NCBI GenBank assembly: GCA_944325075.1
Contig: CALUYU010000019.1
Location: 1-36,112, forward strand
Source of the DNA: Candidatus Gastranaerophilales bacterium
Lineage (GTDB): Bacteria; Cyanobacteriota; Vampirovibrionia; Gastranaerophilales; Gastranaerophilaceae
Length of the DNA: 36,112 nucleotides
Direction: 5' to 3'
Shown: positions 24,814 to 34,400 of the stretch, one piece after another
Position numbering within the stretch: the stretch's first letter is position 1
Layout: every line of letters starts with the position of its first letter
Position numbers and translations under genes: made by a program
The notes under the pieces: generated by a model
Databases searched by the model: none
What the model saw: the letters and a program-made list of their open reading frames with translations, nothing else
Told to the model about the DNA's origin: nothing

Positions 24814-25305
24814 ATGATAGAAATTTTAGCTGAATACTTAGCAAAAGGTTTTTTAACGATGCTTGCAATCTCAATGCCGTGTGTACTTGTTGCAGCAGGT
24901 ATCGGGCTTGTTGTAGGTATTTTGCAGGCTGTAACCCAGGTTCAGGAACAGACAATTGCTGCCGCTCCTAAAATTTTAGGCGTTTTTCTCGTAATCGTAA
25001 TCGGAGGTTTCGGTTTTATAAGACTTCTTAATAATCTGTTTATAGACGGAATGGCGCTTGCGTTTAATGTTGTTCCTAAGAACGATACATATGTTCTTTC
25101 TTCTGATTATCATAAGTATACTTCATCTTACGGCGGTCTGGCACCACAGAAACTCAAAAATGAAAGTGATATCGATTATCTGATGAAGAACCCAAATAAG
25201 GTTCCATATATTGATCGTAACGAAAAAATTAAGACGATAAGATCAAACAGAGTGGCAAGTCCTAAACCGGATTTACTGGAAACACAAACTATTAATAGAA
25301 GGTAG
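24814..25305 (+). CDS. fliQ: Export gate protein FliQ with C-terminal extension
   Basis: Residues 1-90 are a complete FliQ (SctS): two membrane helices with AISMPCVLVAAGIGLVVGIL, then QAVTQVQEQTIAAAPKILGV. FliQ packs around FliP and FliR in the export gate. Family members normally end near residue 90. Here about 73 further polar, basic residues follow (SSDYHKYTSSYGGLAPQKLK, NPNKVPYIDRNEKIKTIRSN), with no known domain, probably cytoplasmic. The frame is intact and the downstream gene starts nine bases later. AAAGGAG precedes the ATG. Confidence 0.92.
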   Translation: MIEILAEYLAKGFLTMLAISMPCVLVAAGIGLVVGILQAVTQVQEQTIAAAPKILGVFLVIVIGGFGFIRLLNNLFIDGMALAFNVVPKNDTYVLSSDYHKYTSSYGGLAPQKLKNESDIDYLMKNPNKVPYIDRNEKIKTIRSNRVASPKPDLLETQTINRR

Positions 25306-25314
25306 GAGGTTTGA

Positions 25315-26103
25315 GTGGATCATTTTTATACTGAACTTTCAAAATTACTTCCGAACTTAAATGCTTGTTTATTATCCGGAATTTATATATTTTCAAGAAT
25401 AATAGGGTTCTTTAGGTTTTCCCCGGTTTTTAACCGAAAGGAAATTCCGGGCATGGTAAAACTTGCATTGGCCTTGATGTTTACGGTAATCCTGATAGGC
25501 TTAATAAATCCCGGGGTAGCAGATGTAAATACTGCTAAGGATTCTATGCTCTTATCTATAATACTGAATTTTGCAGTCGGTGCAATTATCGGTTATCTGG
25601 CTCAGCTGATACTAATCGCTGTTGAGGCCGGGGCTGATATGATTAATATGCAGATGGGACTTTCTTCTGCCATGGTATTGGATCCGACAACTTCTTCCCA
25701 GGTATCAATTCTTACAAAACTTTTTTCGCTTTTGGGGCTTTTAATTTTTATTGAATTGGGTGGTGTTTATTGGTTAATACAAGCATTATTAAGAAGTTTC
25801 GAAATATTTCCACTGTATGCAACTTCATTACCTTTGTCTCAAATAGTTAATTTTGATTATCTGATTAAAATGACTTCAAATGTATTATTTATGGGGCTGC
25901 AAATTGCTTCTCCGGTGCTTCTTGCAACACTCGGCCAGGATATTATCCTTGGTGTAATTTCCAAAACAGCTCCTCAGGTAAACGTTTTTCAATTAAGTTT
26001 CTTATTCAAACCGGTTTTTGGGGCGGCAATTTTGGTATGGATTATGCCTATGCTCCTTAACGTTATAGGAGATTATTTCCTTAGTTATTCTCATATTTTT
26101 TAA
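25315..26103 (+). CDS. fliR: Export gate protein FliR
   Basis: FliR (SctT) completes the FliP5-FliQ4-FliR1 export gate. The 262-residue polytopic protein shows the family pattern: an N-terminal helix, SRIIGFFRFSPVFNRKEIPG, the NFAVGAIIGYLAQLILIAVE segment, AGADMINMQMGLSSAMVLDP and a final helix pair. The start is GTG with AGGAGG five bases before it. It is the last gene of the run. flhB and flhA, which often follow, are absent here; a bidirectional terminator and a convergent SLH gene come next. Confidence 0.93.
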   Translation: MDHFYTELSKLLPNLNACLLSGIYIFSRIIGFFRFSPVFNRKEIPGMVKLALALMFTVILIGLINPGVADVNTAKDSMLLSIILNFAVGAIIGYLAQLILIAVEAGADMINMQMGLSSAMVLDPTTSSQVSILTKLFSLLGLLIFIELGGVYWLIQALLRSFEIFPLYATSLPLSQIVNFDYLIKMTSNVLFMGLQIASPVLLATLGQDIILGVISKTAPQVNVFQLSFLFKPVFGAAILVWIMPMLLNVIGDYFLSYSHIF

Positions 26104-26151
26104 ATTTGTAAGATGCTATTATATAAATTTTTAAAGAGAAAATCAGAAAGA

Positions 26152-26180
26152 AAAAACCGCCCTTGTTAAGGACGGTTTTT
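26152..26180. terminator. Bidirectional terminator between fliR and SLH gene
   Basis: AAAAACCGCCCTT (26152-26164) and AAGGACGGTTTTT (26168-26180) pair with one mismatch around GTT. A-rich and T-rich ends on both sides allow it to end both convergent genes. Confidence 0.8.
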
Positions 26181-26219
26181 CCGGCGTACGAATGACTATT
26201 TCTGTTCGCTGTATAATTT

Positions 26220-28265
26220 TTATTCATTACAGCCGAAGGCAATAGTAACGTGTTCTCTTGGATTAACTGCTGAGATTTTGTATCCCTTAGGGTCAACAAG
26301 GTAAGCAAATTCGTCGCCTGTTGTTTGGAATAAACCAACTGTACCTGATACGGCAGTTCTTGTAATATCGATAGGAGCCTTAACAGTTTCCCAAATTCCG
26401 TCTCCAAGGTTTCTAGCAGCAGCTCCGAATTTTCCCTGGAATACGTGGCCTAACATATAACCTGCATCGTTAGATACATTTTCAACTGCGTTACCAAGGT
26501 TAGATATAATACCACCGGTTGTACGGCCGACAATACCAACCAAAGATCCGGCTAAAGTAAACGGTGCTTCAACAAGTCTTGCAACCGGGTTAACTTGTTT
26601 TGACTTGTTAACCTGAGCCTGCAATATTTGTTTTGGCAGATTAGCTTTACAATCACCATTTTTAATGCTTGTGAATGAAAGTTTCAATGCGCCCTTGTTG
26701 CAGCCGGAAGGTCTTATTACTTCAACAACCTGGCCGGTTACGGTTGAACCGCAAGGGAATGTTACACCGTTGATGGTAATATCTTCAAGAGTGTTAGCTC
26801 TAAAGTATTGACCAACGTGAGATGATTTTGCTGTCAACTGGTCGATCATCTTAACTTTTAGTGTCGGAATTTTTACGATTTCTTCATTTTCTACAAAAGC
26901 TTGCTTATCTGTAGGACATGCAGGGCAGACTTCATTGGCTGTTTTAGGGTTTGTATCATAGCCTAATGCAACACGAATTGTCTGAAGCATAGATGCAACA
27001 TCTGCTCTGGAGGCTTCTCTGTTCGGGAAGATCATGTTAGGAGTAGGAGAATCTTTCAACGCTCCGTTTTCCAGTGATTTAGCAACAGGAATTCTTGCCC
27101 ATCCCGGAACTGTGTTACCATCCGCATATTTTGATAAGATTTCGTTTGCGCGGCATTCATCAATATCACAAGTCATACCTTTAGCAATTGATGTTAATGC
27201 TTCTGCACGTGTAACTTTGTGATTTGGTTCAAATGTTCCGTTAGGGTATCCGGCAAGAAGATCTTCATCTACAGCTTTTGCAATAGCGGCGTTAGCCCAG
27301 TTGTTTGCAGGGACATCCTTGAATATAGATTTCTGAGGAAGACCGCAATCGTCTAAGTTAAAACCTTTGACAAGCATCGTTGCAAATTCTGCACGGGTTA
27401 TATCTCTGCCCGGTTTAAACATACCGTCAGGATAACCAACGACTACATTATTTATCGCAAGTTTATCGATGTCACATGATGCCCAATATCCGTTTGGTAC
27501 ATCAGGAAACATACAACCGCTTGAAGGAGCTGCGGCTCCTATGGGAGTGCCGCCCATTGCTGTTTTAAGGTCGAATGGAACCAGCGATTTTTTCACTGCT
27601 TGCATAGAATTTTCGGTCTGTATATCTACCGGGCAGTTATTGCCGTCCATAATTCTTTCGTTTCTTTCGATAGGAATACCGTTATGTCTTGTCGGATCTT
27701 CTCCTAAACAAGGCATTTGAGTTGCAGCTCCGGTTACCTGGCCTTGAGAAGACACTGTTACACCGTTTATGGCTGAAGACATTTGAGGGGCTGCTCCGGT
27801 TGTGGTTGTCTCAGTTGAAAGAATTGAGTTTGCCGGTTCGCCAACATAGTTGTTTGCGCCATATATGGCATTTGGATAGCCGTAAACCTGTTTCATGTCT
27901 TTTCTGTCAGGTTTCCCGGTTCCGGGACATACTGCGCAAGACGGAACAGCTGGTGCATCACATCCTAAATTTTCGTTTTCGCAACCGCAGTCACTTTTCT
28001 TTGGCGGGCAAGGATCTTTGCAAGGGTCTTCACACGGATCTGCTTTTTCGCAGTCGCAATCATCAAAAGACTTGTTGCACTTGTCGCACATTGGTGTCTT
28101 AGTACACGGACAAGCCGGTCCGGTAACTACCGGCAGCGGCTCAGCGCAAGGCGCCTGGGTCACCGGCTCTTGGCTGCACGGGCATGCTGCCATTGCTTGA
28201 TTCAAGGAACACGTTGCTATTCCAACGGCAATTGCAGCTGCCACAGTAAGTTTTTTAATTGTCAT
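26220..28265 (-). CDS. SLH-domain envelope protein with Cys-rich N-terminal region
   Basis: A 681-residue exported protein. The signal peptide is about 1-26 (ends NQAMA). Residues 27-118 hold about 17 Cys, mostly as CPC, DPC and CGC pairs with Pro, Asp and Lys. Three SLH domains follow at about 252-302 (FPDVPNGYWASCDIDKLAIN), 314-362 (FKDVPANNWANAAIAKAV) and 380-435 (YADGNTVPGWARIPVAK). SLH domains anchor proteins to cell-wall polymers, in cyanobacteria and relatives linking the outer membrane to peptidoglycan. The C-terminal 230 residues include a TVTGQVVEVIRPSGCNKGAL domain and a Gly-rich hydrophobic stretch, but no recognisable OprB porin barrel. AAGGAGG precedes the start. It is a single-gene unit, probably abundant. 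Confidence 0.85.
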   Translation of the reverse strand: MTIKKLTVAAAIAVGIATCSLNQAMAACPCSQEPVTQAPCAEPLPVVTGPACPCTKTPMCDKCNKSFDDCDCEKADPCEDPCKDPCPPKKSDCGCENENLGCDAPAVPSCAVCPGTGKPDRKDMKQVYGYPNAIYGANNYVGEPANSILSTETTTTGAAPQMSSAINGVTVSSQGQVTGAATQMPCLGEDPTRHNGIPIERNERIMDGNNCPVDIQTENSMQAVKKSLVPFDLKTAMGGTPIGAAAPSSGCMFPDVPNGYWASCDIDKLAINNVVVGYPDGMFKPGRDITRAEFATMLVKGFNLDDCGLPQKSIFKDVPANNWANAAIAKAVDEDLLAGYPNGTFEPNHKVTRAEALTSIAKGMTCDIDECRANEILSKYADGNTVPGWARIPVAKSLENGALKDSPTPNMIFPNREASRADVASMLQTIRVALGYDTNPKTANEVCPACPTDKQAFVENEEIVKIPTLKVKMIDQLTAKSSHVGQYFRANTLEDITINGVTFPCGSTVTGQVVEVIRPSGCNKGALKLSFTSIKNGDCKANLPKQILQAQVNKSKQVNPVARLVEAPFTLAGSLVGIVGRTTGGIISNLGNAVENVSNDAGYMLGHVFQGKFGAAARNLGDGIWETVKAPIDITRTAVSGTVGLFQTTGDEFAYLVDPKGYKISAVNPREHVTIAFGCNE

Positions 28266-28571
28266 TTTTACCTCCTTGTGTTGTGGCGGGTTTTTACGAG
28301 AAATACCCGAAAAAAAGTTTAAAAAACAAACTTATACCTGATTATGTACTTTATTTTGTAAGATAAACATTGCCGCAAGGGCTTATTCAGTCGGGCTATT
28401 TGTAAACCTGTAAACCTTTATAATTCGGCATTATTGATGTATTAAAAATAAATATAAAATTATTACTATCCCCTGTTTGGTAGTAAAAAGCATAAAATTT
28501 TCAGGGCTTTTATGTCCTGAATTTAAAATTAAATTATTAAAATTTTGTTTTACTATTTATTAAAAATTAAT
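28266..28571. other. AT-rich upstream region of the SLH gene
   Basis: About 306 bases without a credible ORF, containing the leader and promoter of the minus-strand SLH gene and the 3' flank of the transporter gene. I did not find a clean -35/-10 pair or a perfect terminator. Confidence 0.4.
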
Positions 28572-29969
28572 TTATATTTCCGGCTTTTTTATGTTTTCGT
28601 ATAATAAAAGGATGATACAAATAACAACACAAATCATTGTAGAAATCATCCAGAAAGCTATTGCTCCGTTCCAGCCAAACTTATCTACAACATAACCGGT
28701 TCCGCTTGAAGATAATGCTGCGCCAATATAGCCGAAAACTCCGGTAAAACCTATTGATGCTGATGCAACTTTCTTAGAACTGCTTTCTACCGCGCACAAT
28801 CCGCCTATTAACATTTGCGGTCCGGCGGTAAATGTTCCTATCATTGCTGCGTATACATAATCCATTATATGATTAGAAGCAGGATTTGCAGCAAAGGCCA
28901 AAAGACTGATTATTAAACATATTAGAAATATTATATTAATAGGGGTTCTGTTGCCTTTGTAAACTTTATCGGAAATTACTCCTGCGCAAATTGCGCCCAT
29001 TGCTCCGACAAGTGCCAGTGAACTTAATTTTGTACTTGCTAACGTAAGGGAATTTCCTTTGACTTCTACAAGATATTTTACCAGCCAGTCTTCAGTGCCA
29101 AACCTTATTATATAAACGAAAATATAAGCAATAGCAAGCATCCATAATACCGGGTTGCACAAAATGTGTTCTTTAAAGATTTGGAAGTATGAGCGAGTAT
29201 CTTCCTCTTCATCATTAGAATTTTCCTTAACCGGTTCGTTATTATATTTTTCTATGTCCGGAAGACCAATAGTCTGTGGTTTGTCTCTTAATCTGTTATA
29301 AAGCCAAATTCCGGTAATAATACAGATAATTGCCGGGACGTAAAATGCTCCTTTCCATCCAAGCCTTTCAATAACAAAACCTGAAAGCGTCACAGCTGCA
29401 AATACACCTATTTGATGGGATGTTGACCATAGTGACCATTTTGTTCCTCTCTCGGAATTTGAGAACCAGTAAGAGAGGCTTTTTGCAACCGGAGGAAATC
29501 CGCAGGATTGGAACCAGCCGTTTGCCCCCCAGAAAAATGCCAGCAGCCAGAGTAAAATTGTTCCGGATGGGAGTCCGAAAAAGCTTATATGCCCGGGAGT
29601 TACAAAGATGTCACTTAAAACAAAACATAGATTGCATATTGCAGATAATATAAGTGCTGTCGGTAAAAATGTCCTTACATTTGCTTTATCTGCAATTACA
29701 CCATTAACAAACTTTCCTATTCCGTATGTTACATATAAAGTTGAACCCAAAAGCCCAAGCTGGGTATTTGTTAAATGCAGATCCTGACCCATTGCGGGAA
29801 GCGCCACTGCAATATTTTTTCTGCATAGATGAAATACTACATATGCAATAAAGCTTGAATAAAAAATTCTCCAGCGAAAATGACTATACATTTTTTTTAT
29901 CTGAGCTTCATCTTTAATTGGCTCAGCAGCCGGAGGCTCCTTAAAAAAGTCAATAAATTTATTTGCCAT
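28572..29969 (-). CDS. MFS transporter, organophosphate:phosphate antiporter type (GlpT/UhpT-like)
   Basis: A 465-residue polytopic protein of the major facilitator superfamily with 12 predicted helices. Features of the OPA group are the N-terminal FRWRIFYSSFIAYVVFHLCR, the loop 2-3 GKFVNGVIADKANVRTFLPT, NGWFQSCGFPPVAKSLSYWF, SERGTKWSLWSTSHQIG and the mid-loop RDKPQTIGLPDIEKY (GLP after the sixth helix). These carriers exchange glycerol-3-phosphate or hexose-phosphate for inorganic phosphate across the inner membrane; the substrate cannot be decided here. The start lies five bases after the stop of the exonuclease gene, so the two are co-transcribed. Confidence 0.85.
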   Translation of the reverse strand: MANKFIDFFKEPPAAEPIKDEAQIKKMYSHFRWRIFYSSFIAYVVFHLCRKNIAVALPAMGQDLHLTNTQLGLLGSTLYVTYGIGKFVNGVIADKANVRTFLPTALILSAICNLCFVLSDIFVTPGHISFFGLPSGTILLWLLAFFWGANGWFQSCGFPPVAKSLSYWFSNSERGTKWSLWSTSHQIGVFAAVTLSGFVIERLGWKGAFYVPAIICIITGIWLYNRLRDKPQTIGLPDIEKYNNEPVKENSNDEEEDTRSYFQIFKEHILCNPVLWMLAIAYIFVYIIRFGTEDWLVKYLVEVKGNSLTLASTKLSSLALVGAMGAICAGVISDKVYKGNRTPINIIFLICLIISLLAFAANPASNHIMDYVYAAMIGTFTAGPQMLIGGLCAVESSSKKVASASIGFTGVFGYIGAALSSSGTGYVVDKFGWNGAIAFWMISTMICVVICIILLLYENIKKPEI

Positions 29970-29974
29970 ATGTT

Positions 29975-30892
29975 TTACTTTCCTGCTTTTATAATTTGGA
30001 TATTACGTGTTTCCGTAATTTCCTGGCGCGCATCTTTTATTATCTCTTTTTTGTCCTCATCAAGCCTTCCGCCGCCGACAAGCCGGTCAACAAATCCGGT
30101 ATTTATTTTTACGGCTTTATCAAAAGCGCCGACTTCTTCCAGCACATCTTTTATCTGGTGAAGATCATATCCGAAAGTTTGTTTTGAATTATAAATGAGG
30201 GTTTCCCCGCTTGGAGAAACAATAGGTGTTCCGCCTTGTTCAAAATATAATTTGAAAACGGATTTAAGATCCTGAAGTTCTGATTGCAATGTGTTTACTG
30301 TCTGTTGTATTCTTAAATATCTTTCGAATAAGTACTCTATATTTTCAAGCTGTTTGCTTTCCCAATCATATTTTTGCATATATAACTTTTTTAGCGCCGG
30401 ATACGCAAGGGCAAGTCCCATGGTATCGGCCATTGCTCTATGATGATTTGTTAACGGAACATTGAATTTTTGGGTTAATGCCTCAAGCCCGTGAGAGTCT
30501 AAATCAGGATAAACTTCTTTAAACATTTGCTGGGTATCTATTCTTGTGTTAGATATTTCTTTACCGAAAACTCTTTTACTTGCTTCATTTATGAACGTAA
30601 AGTCAAAGATTGCATTGTGTGCAACGATAGGATAATCCTGAATAAATTCCATAATTTTAGGCATTGCCTCTTCTTCAGTCGGGGCATCTTCAACCATATC
30701 GGCAGTTATTCCGTGGATTGCTATACTGGATTTTCTTATATGTTGTTTAGGGTTTATGAGTGTTTGAAACTCATCCTTTATCTTTCCGTTTTCAAGTCTT
30801 ACGGCTGCAAATTCAACCATTTTCTCCTTAGTGTAATCCAATCCCGTTGTTTCTGTATCAAGAACAATTTCAATTATCTTTTTTCTAGCCAT
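29975..30892 (-). CDS. DEDDh 3'-5' exonuclease (DnaQ / PolC epsilon-like)
   Basis: A 305-residue protein. The N-terminal 180 residues are a DnaQ-type exonuclease: Exo I VLDTETTGLDYTKEKMVEFA (catalytic Asp and Glu), SSIAIHGITADMVEDAP, Exo II IVAHNAIFDFTFINEA (Asp) and Exo III NHHRAMADT (His and Asp). It removes nucleotides 3'-5' from DNA, as a proofreading subunit or free nuclease. The last 125 residues include a probable coiled coil (YLRIQQTVNTLQSELQDLKS) and are not recognised. I start at the second ATG, seven bases after AGGA; an ATG two codons upstream is too close to it. It is upstream of and coupled with the transporter gene. Confidence 0.85.
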   Translation of the reverse strand: MARKKIIEIVLDTETTGLDYTKEKMVEFAAVRLENGKIKDEFQTLINPKQHIRKSSIAIHGITADMVEDAPTEEEAMPKIMEFIQDYPIVAHNAIFDFTFINEASKRVFGKEISNTRIDTQQMFKEVYPDLDSHGLEALTQKFNVPLTNHHRAMADTMGLALAYPALKKLYMQKYDWESKQLENIEYLFERYLRIQQTVNTLQSELQDLKSVFKLYFEQGGTPIVSPSGETLIYNSKQTFGYDLHQIKDVLEEVGAFDKAVKINTGFVDRLVGGGRLDEDKKEIIKDARQEITETRNIQIIKAGK

Positions 30893-30943
30893 CTTCATAT
30901 CCTATAATATACTAATTAGATAATAGCACAAAAATTTTTTCTG

Positions 30944-30952
30944 TGATAGAAT
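30944..30952 (+). promoter_or_regulatory. Extended -10 promoter candidate for trxA
   Basis: TG-A-TAGAAT (30944-30952) has the extended -10 form, 32 bases before the trxA start, similar in wording to the purA promoter. No good -35 is visible. Confidence 0.5.
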
Positions 30953-30984
30953 ATACTCAGTAAATTTAACAAAGGAGATTCAAT

Positions 30985-31308
30985 ATGTCTAACGCAATTG
31001 ATATTAATGATTCAAATTTTGAGGCAGAGGTTTTAAATTGTGATAAACCGGTAGTTGTTGATTTTTGGGCTACCTGGTGCGGACCTTGCAGAAAATTAAG
31101 TCCTATTCTTGATGATGTTGCAGCTGAATTTGGCGATAGAGTTAAATTTGTAAAGGTTAATACCGATGAAAATCTTAAAACTGCTAAAGATTATGCAATA
31201 AGCGGTTTGCCTAGTCTTTTAGTATTCAAGGACGGGAAAGCCGTTGAAAGATTAGTTGGTTTAATGCCTAAATCAGCGATTATTTCTAATATTGAAAAGC
31301 ATCTGTAG
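30985..31308 (+). CDS. trxA: Thioredoxin
   Basis: A 107-residue thioredoxin that reduces disulphides in cytosolic proteins. The active site is WATWCGPCRKLSPIL (WCGPC). The cis-proline is in SGLPSLLVFKDGK and the N-terminal strand is VVVDFWATW, all as in the classical family. The start follows AAAGGAG. It is a single-gene unit ended by a terminator, divergent from the exonuclease-transporter pair. Confidence 0.97.
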   Translation: MSNAIDINDSNFEAEVLNCDKPVVVDFWATWCGPCRKLSPILDDVAAEFGDRVKFVKVNTDENLKTAKDYAISGLPSLLVFKDGKAVERLVGLMPKSAIISNIEKHL

Positions 31309-31333
31309 GTTAAAAAGATTAATAATTATAATA

Positions 31334-31363
31334 AAAAAACAGTCCTATTCGGGGCTGTTTTTT
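31334..31363 (+). terminator. Intrinsic terminator after trxA
   Basis: AAAAAACAGTCC (31334-31345) pairs with GGGCTGTTTTTT (31352-31363) with one G-U pair around a short loop. Confidence 0.85.
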
Positions 31364-31461
31364 GTAACAATTTGTTTCGGCAGCATTATACATATTAAAG
31401 TTTTTTGTGGAAAATCCGTTAACCAAAGAGGATAAAGTTAACTTCTCTAAGGAAAAAGTAC

Positions 31462-34400
31462 ATGTATAAGAACGTTGAAGCATTAAGAGCTGATTTAAAA
31501 CAATATATATTTAAAAGAGATCCTGAAAAAACGCTTGAGGCAAAAGCCCAGGCAATTATGGAAAATTTAAGGCAGCAGGATAAATTTAAAAATTTTTCGG
31601 ATGATGAATTATATAGTTATGCTTTAGGTCAAATCGGACTTTCTTTTGCAAATCGTGTAAATACTGTTTTAGAGAATAGTTTTTCTGTGTTAGGAAAGCC
31701 GAGTGATCCTATATGGAGTCAGTTTACATACGATGAGATTCTTGACATGGCCGATGACGGAGTGAACGTTCCTCAGGAGTTTCTTGATTGGGCAAATTCA
31801 ATGGCTGCTGCTGATACAACATCGTATGAGTTGGATACAACTTCTTCAACAGATTCCTGCACTGAAGAAAACATGAATTCACAAAGTGATGATACTACTC
31901 TTTTGGGCAGGCAAAAAAAACTGCAAAAATATTCTTCTAAGGCAAAAGCCCAGGAAGAATTACTTCAGGAAAAAAATATGGAATTGCAGGCTCAGAATGC
32001 AGATATTAATTCTCTGCAAAATGACCTTGAATTAAACCAGCAAATGATAATGCGTAGAATTGATAATTATTCAAAGGAATTTGAACTTTTGAATAGCAGA
32101 TTCCAATCTGGTGACAGCTTAACTGATGATGAAATCAGACGTTATAAAGAACTTGGATTAATTTTAAATGTGGAAAGCCAGGAGCTTTGGGCACAATCAG
32201 GCAGTGTATCTGATGAATTGGAAAATTTAATGAACGAGATGTCTGATGCTGACAATCTTGTTGACATAAATTTTAATATTGCAAGAACTCTTGATTCTTT
32301 AGGCGTTCAGTATGCAGATGAAGAGGGTTCCAAAAATTTTGGTTCTCTTAGTCAAACAAGCGGATTATTTGTATCCGGAGACCTGGAACTTTACGCTTAT
32401 GCAGCCCAAAGTCAATCTCTTACAGCTACAGCAACTACATTGAGCTCTGATTTAAACATAAATTCAATGGATCTTCAGTTTAAAATTAATATGAATGCAT
32501 CTGTTGCAGATGTCACAATGCAAAATATTAATAATATCCAGAACAACAACGATATTATTTATAGGGCGGAACCGGTAAATCAAGAAAATACTGATGAAAA
32601 TAATGTAGAAGACCTTCCACAGCCTGAACAAACAACTTCAGAGCAGCCTGCAGAAACGCAGACTACACCACCAGCCCAGGGCGAAACGGTTCCACCTGCA
32701 GAAACACAGACCGCACCATCGGCTCAGGGTGAAACAGTTCCACCAGCAGAAACGCAGACTACACCACCAGCTCAGGGCGAAACAGTTCTACTGACAGAAA
32801 CACAAACTGCAACCCCTGAACAATTTGTATCCAACTCTGTTGCAGAGTCCCAAACTATGGTTAATGATGTAGCCTCCGGTGTTCAGGACAATACTAATGT
32901 TTTGACCGGAAACGAAAATATCATAGGAACTATTACTCAGGAAACTTTAAATATTCCAACAGCTGAAACAACTGATACTCAGGTATTAAACTCAGAAGTT
33001 AATACTGCCGCAAATCAGGTTTCAGCGGACAGAAATATTGCACTAAATGATGAAAATTTATTTAGATCACGTTATAATGCAAGAATTAAGGAATACAGAG
33101 ATCTTTTAAGTAAAGTCAGAAGCCAAAATTCTGTTGAAGCTGCAGATATTCAATCTTCTCAGTTGATTAACAGTGAAATTGAGGCACAAACAGCAGATTT
33201 TTCAGTTTCTATGCAATCTTATATAAATAATTTAAATAATGTTTCTTCTAATTATGCAGATGTACCGCAAACTGTTTCCGAAAATATTCAATCCGGTACA
33301 AATACAATCAGTGCCGGTCAGGATTATACCGGTGTTGAACAAAATTTGCTTGCTGCTAATACAGATAACGGAGCGCCTTCTCAATTTAATCAGCAAGCTA
33401 CCGGACAGATTTCTGTTAACCCGAGAATTAATACTGTTGAAAATGTATCCACTGTTGAATCACAAGCTGTTTTAAGAAACTCCGTGGTTGACTCTGCCGA
33501 AACTTTTTCTGGAGAAGGGGCAACCGTGTTAAGAAACACACTTTCTTCAGTAAATTTAGAAGTTAATAATTTAAATCAACAATTTGAGCAGGCTCTTCAG
33601 GAAAATGATTTGCAATCAGGCACTGAACAAAATACAGGCATGAACAATACCTTAACCGTGACAGACAATTCCGATAACGAAAATGTAGATGAATCTGATG
33701 CCGCTGATTTGGAATCAACAGCAAGTCAGGCAGATATTCAGGCTCAGGATGCTAAAACACAAGCTAATCAGGCTGTTAAGGATAAAAAGGCCGCCGACGC
33801 TGATTTAAAACGAAATGTAAATCTGTTAAATAATAATGAACGACAAATTACAACTTTAAGCAGAAATGTTAGTCAAAACAGCGAACTTCTTAATAATATA
33901 AATACTCAAATTCAGTCATATTCTGAAGGAAATCAATCCGAACCATCAGCAAATCCGGAGGGTTCGGCTACTGTGACCAGATTTAATACCGTCCAAAATG
34001 CTTCTGATGCACCTCAAGCCCCGGCATCTGACATTAATACCGGTGATGATGCAACACAACAAGAGACAAATATTGCTCAGCTTGGCGCAATTGTGTCTGA
34101 GTCCCAGCAGATTGGGCAGCGCGTTACTTCAGACGGTACAACAATTAATGTTTTGGAAAACCAAAGCAATTCTTCTTACAATCAAGTAAATAACTTATAC
34201 ACTACAAAATCAGAACAAGCCGATGAAGACCAAAAACAAGCATTAGCCGATGCTAAAGATACTCAAGACTCAATTGAAACAGTTACAACCATAGGTAATG
34301 CCTTCACTACAACAAAAATATCCGGTCTTGGACTTATGTCTATACCTTGGACCTATAGTGCGGGAGTTGTTATGTATAATGTTGGCAGATATGGAGAATT

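Noticed and set aside
27469-28200. Plus-strand frames opposite the SLH gene
   Set aside because: They are shadows produced by the Cys/Pro-rich coding strand. The minus-strand gene has a signal peptide, domains and a strong ribosome binding site.
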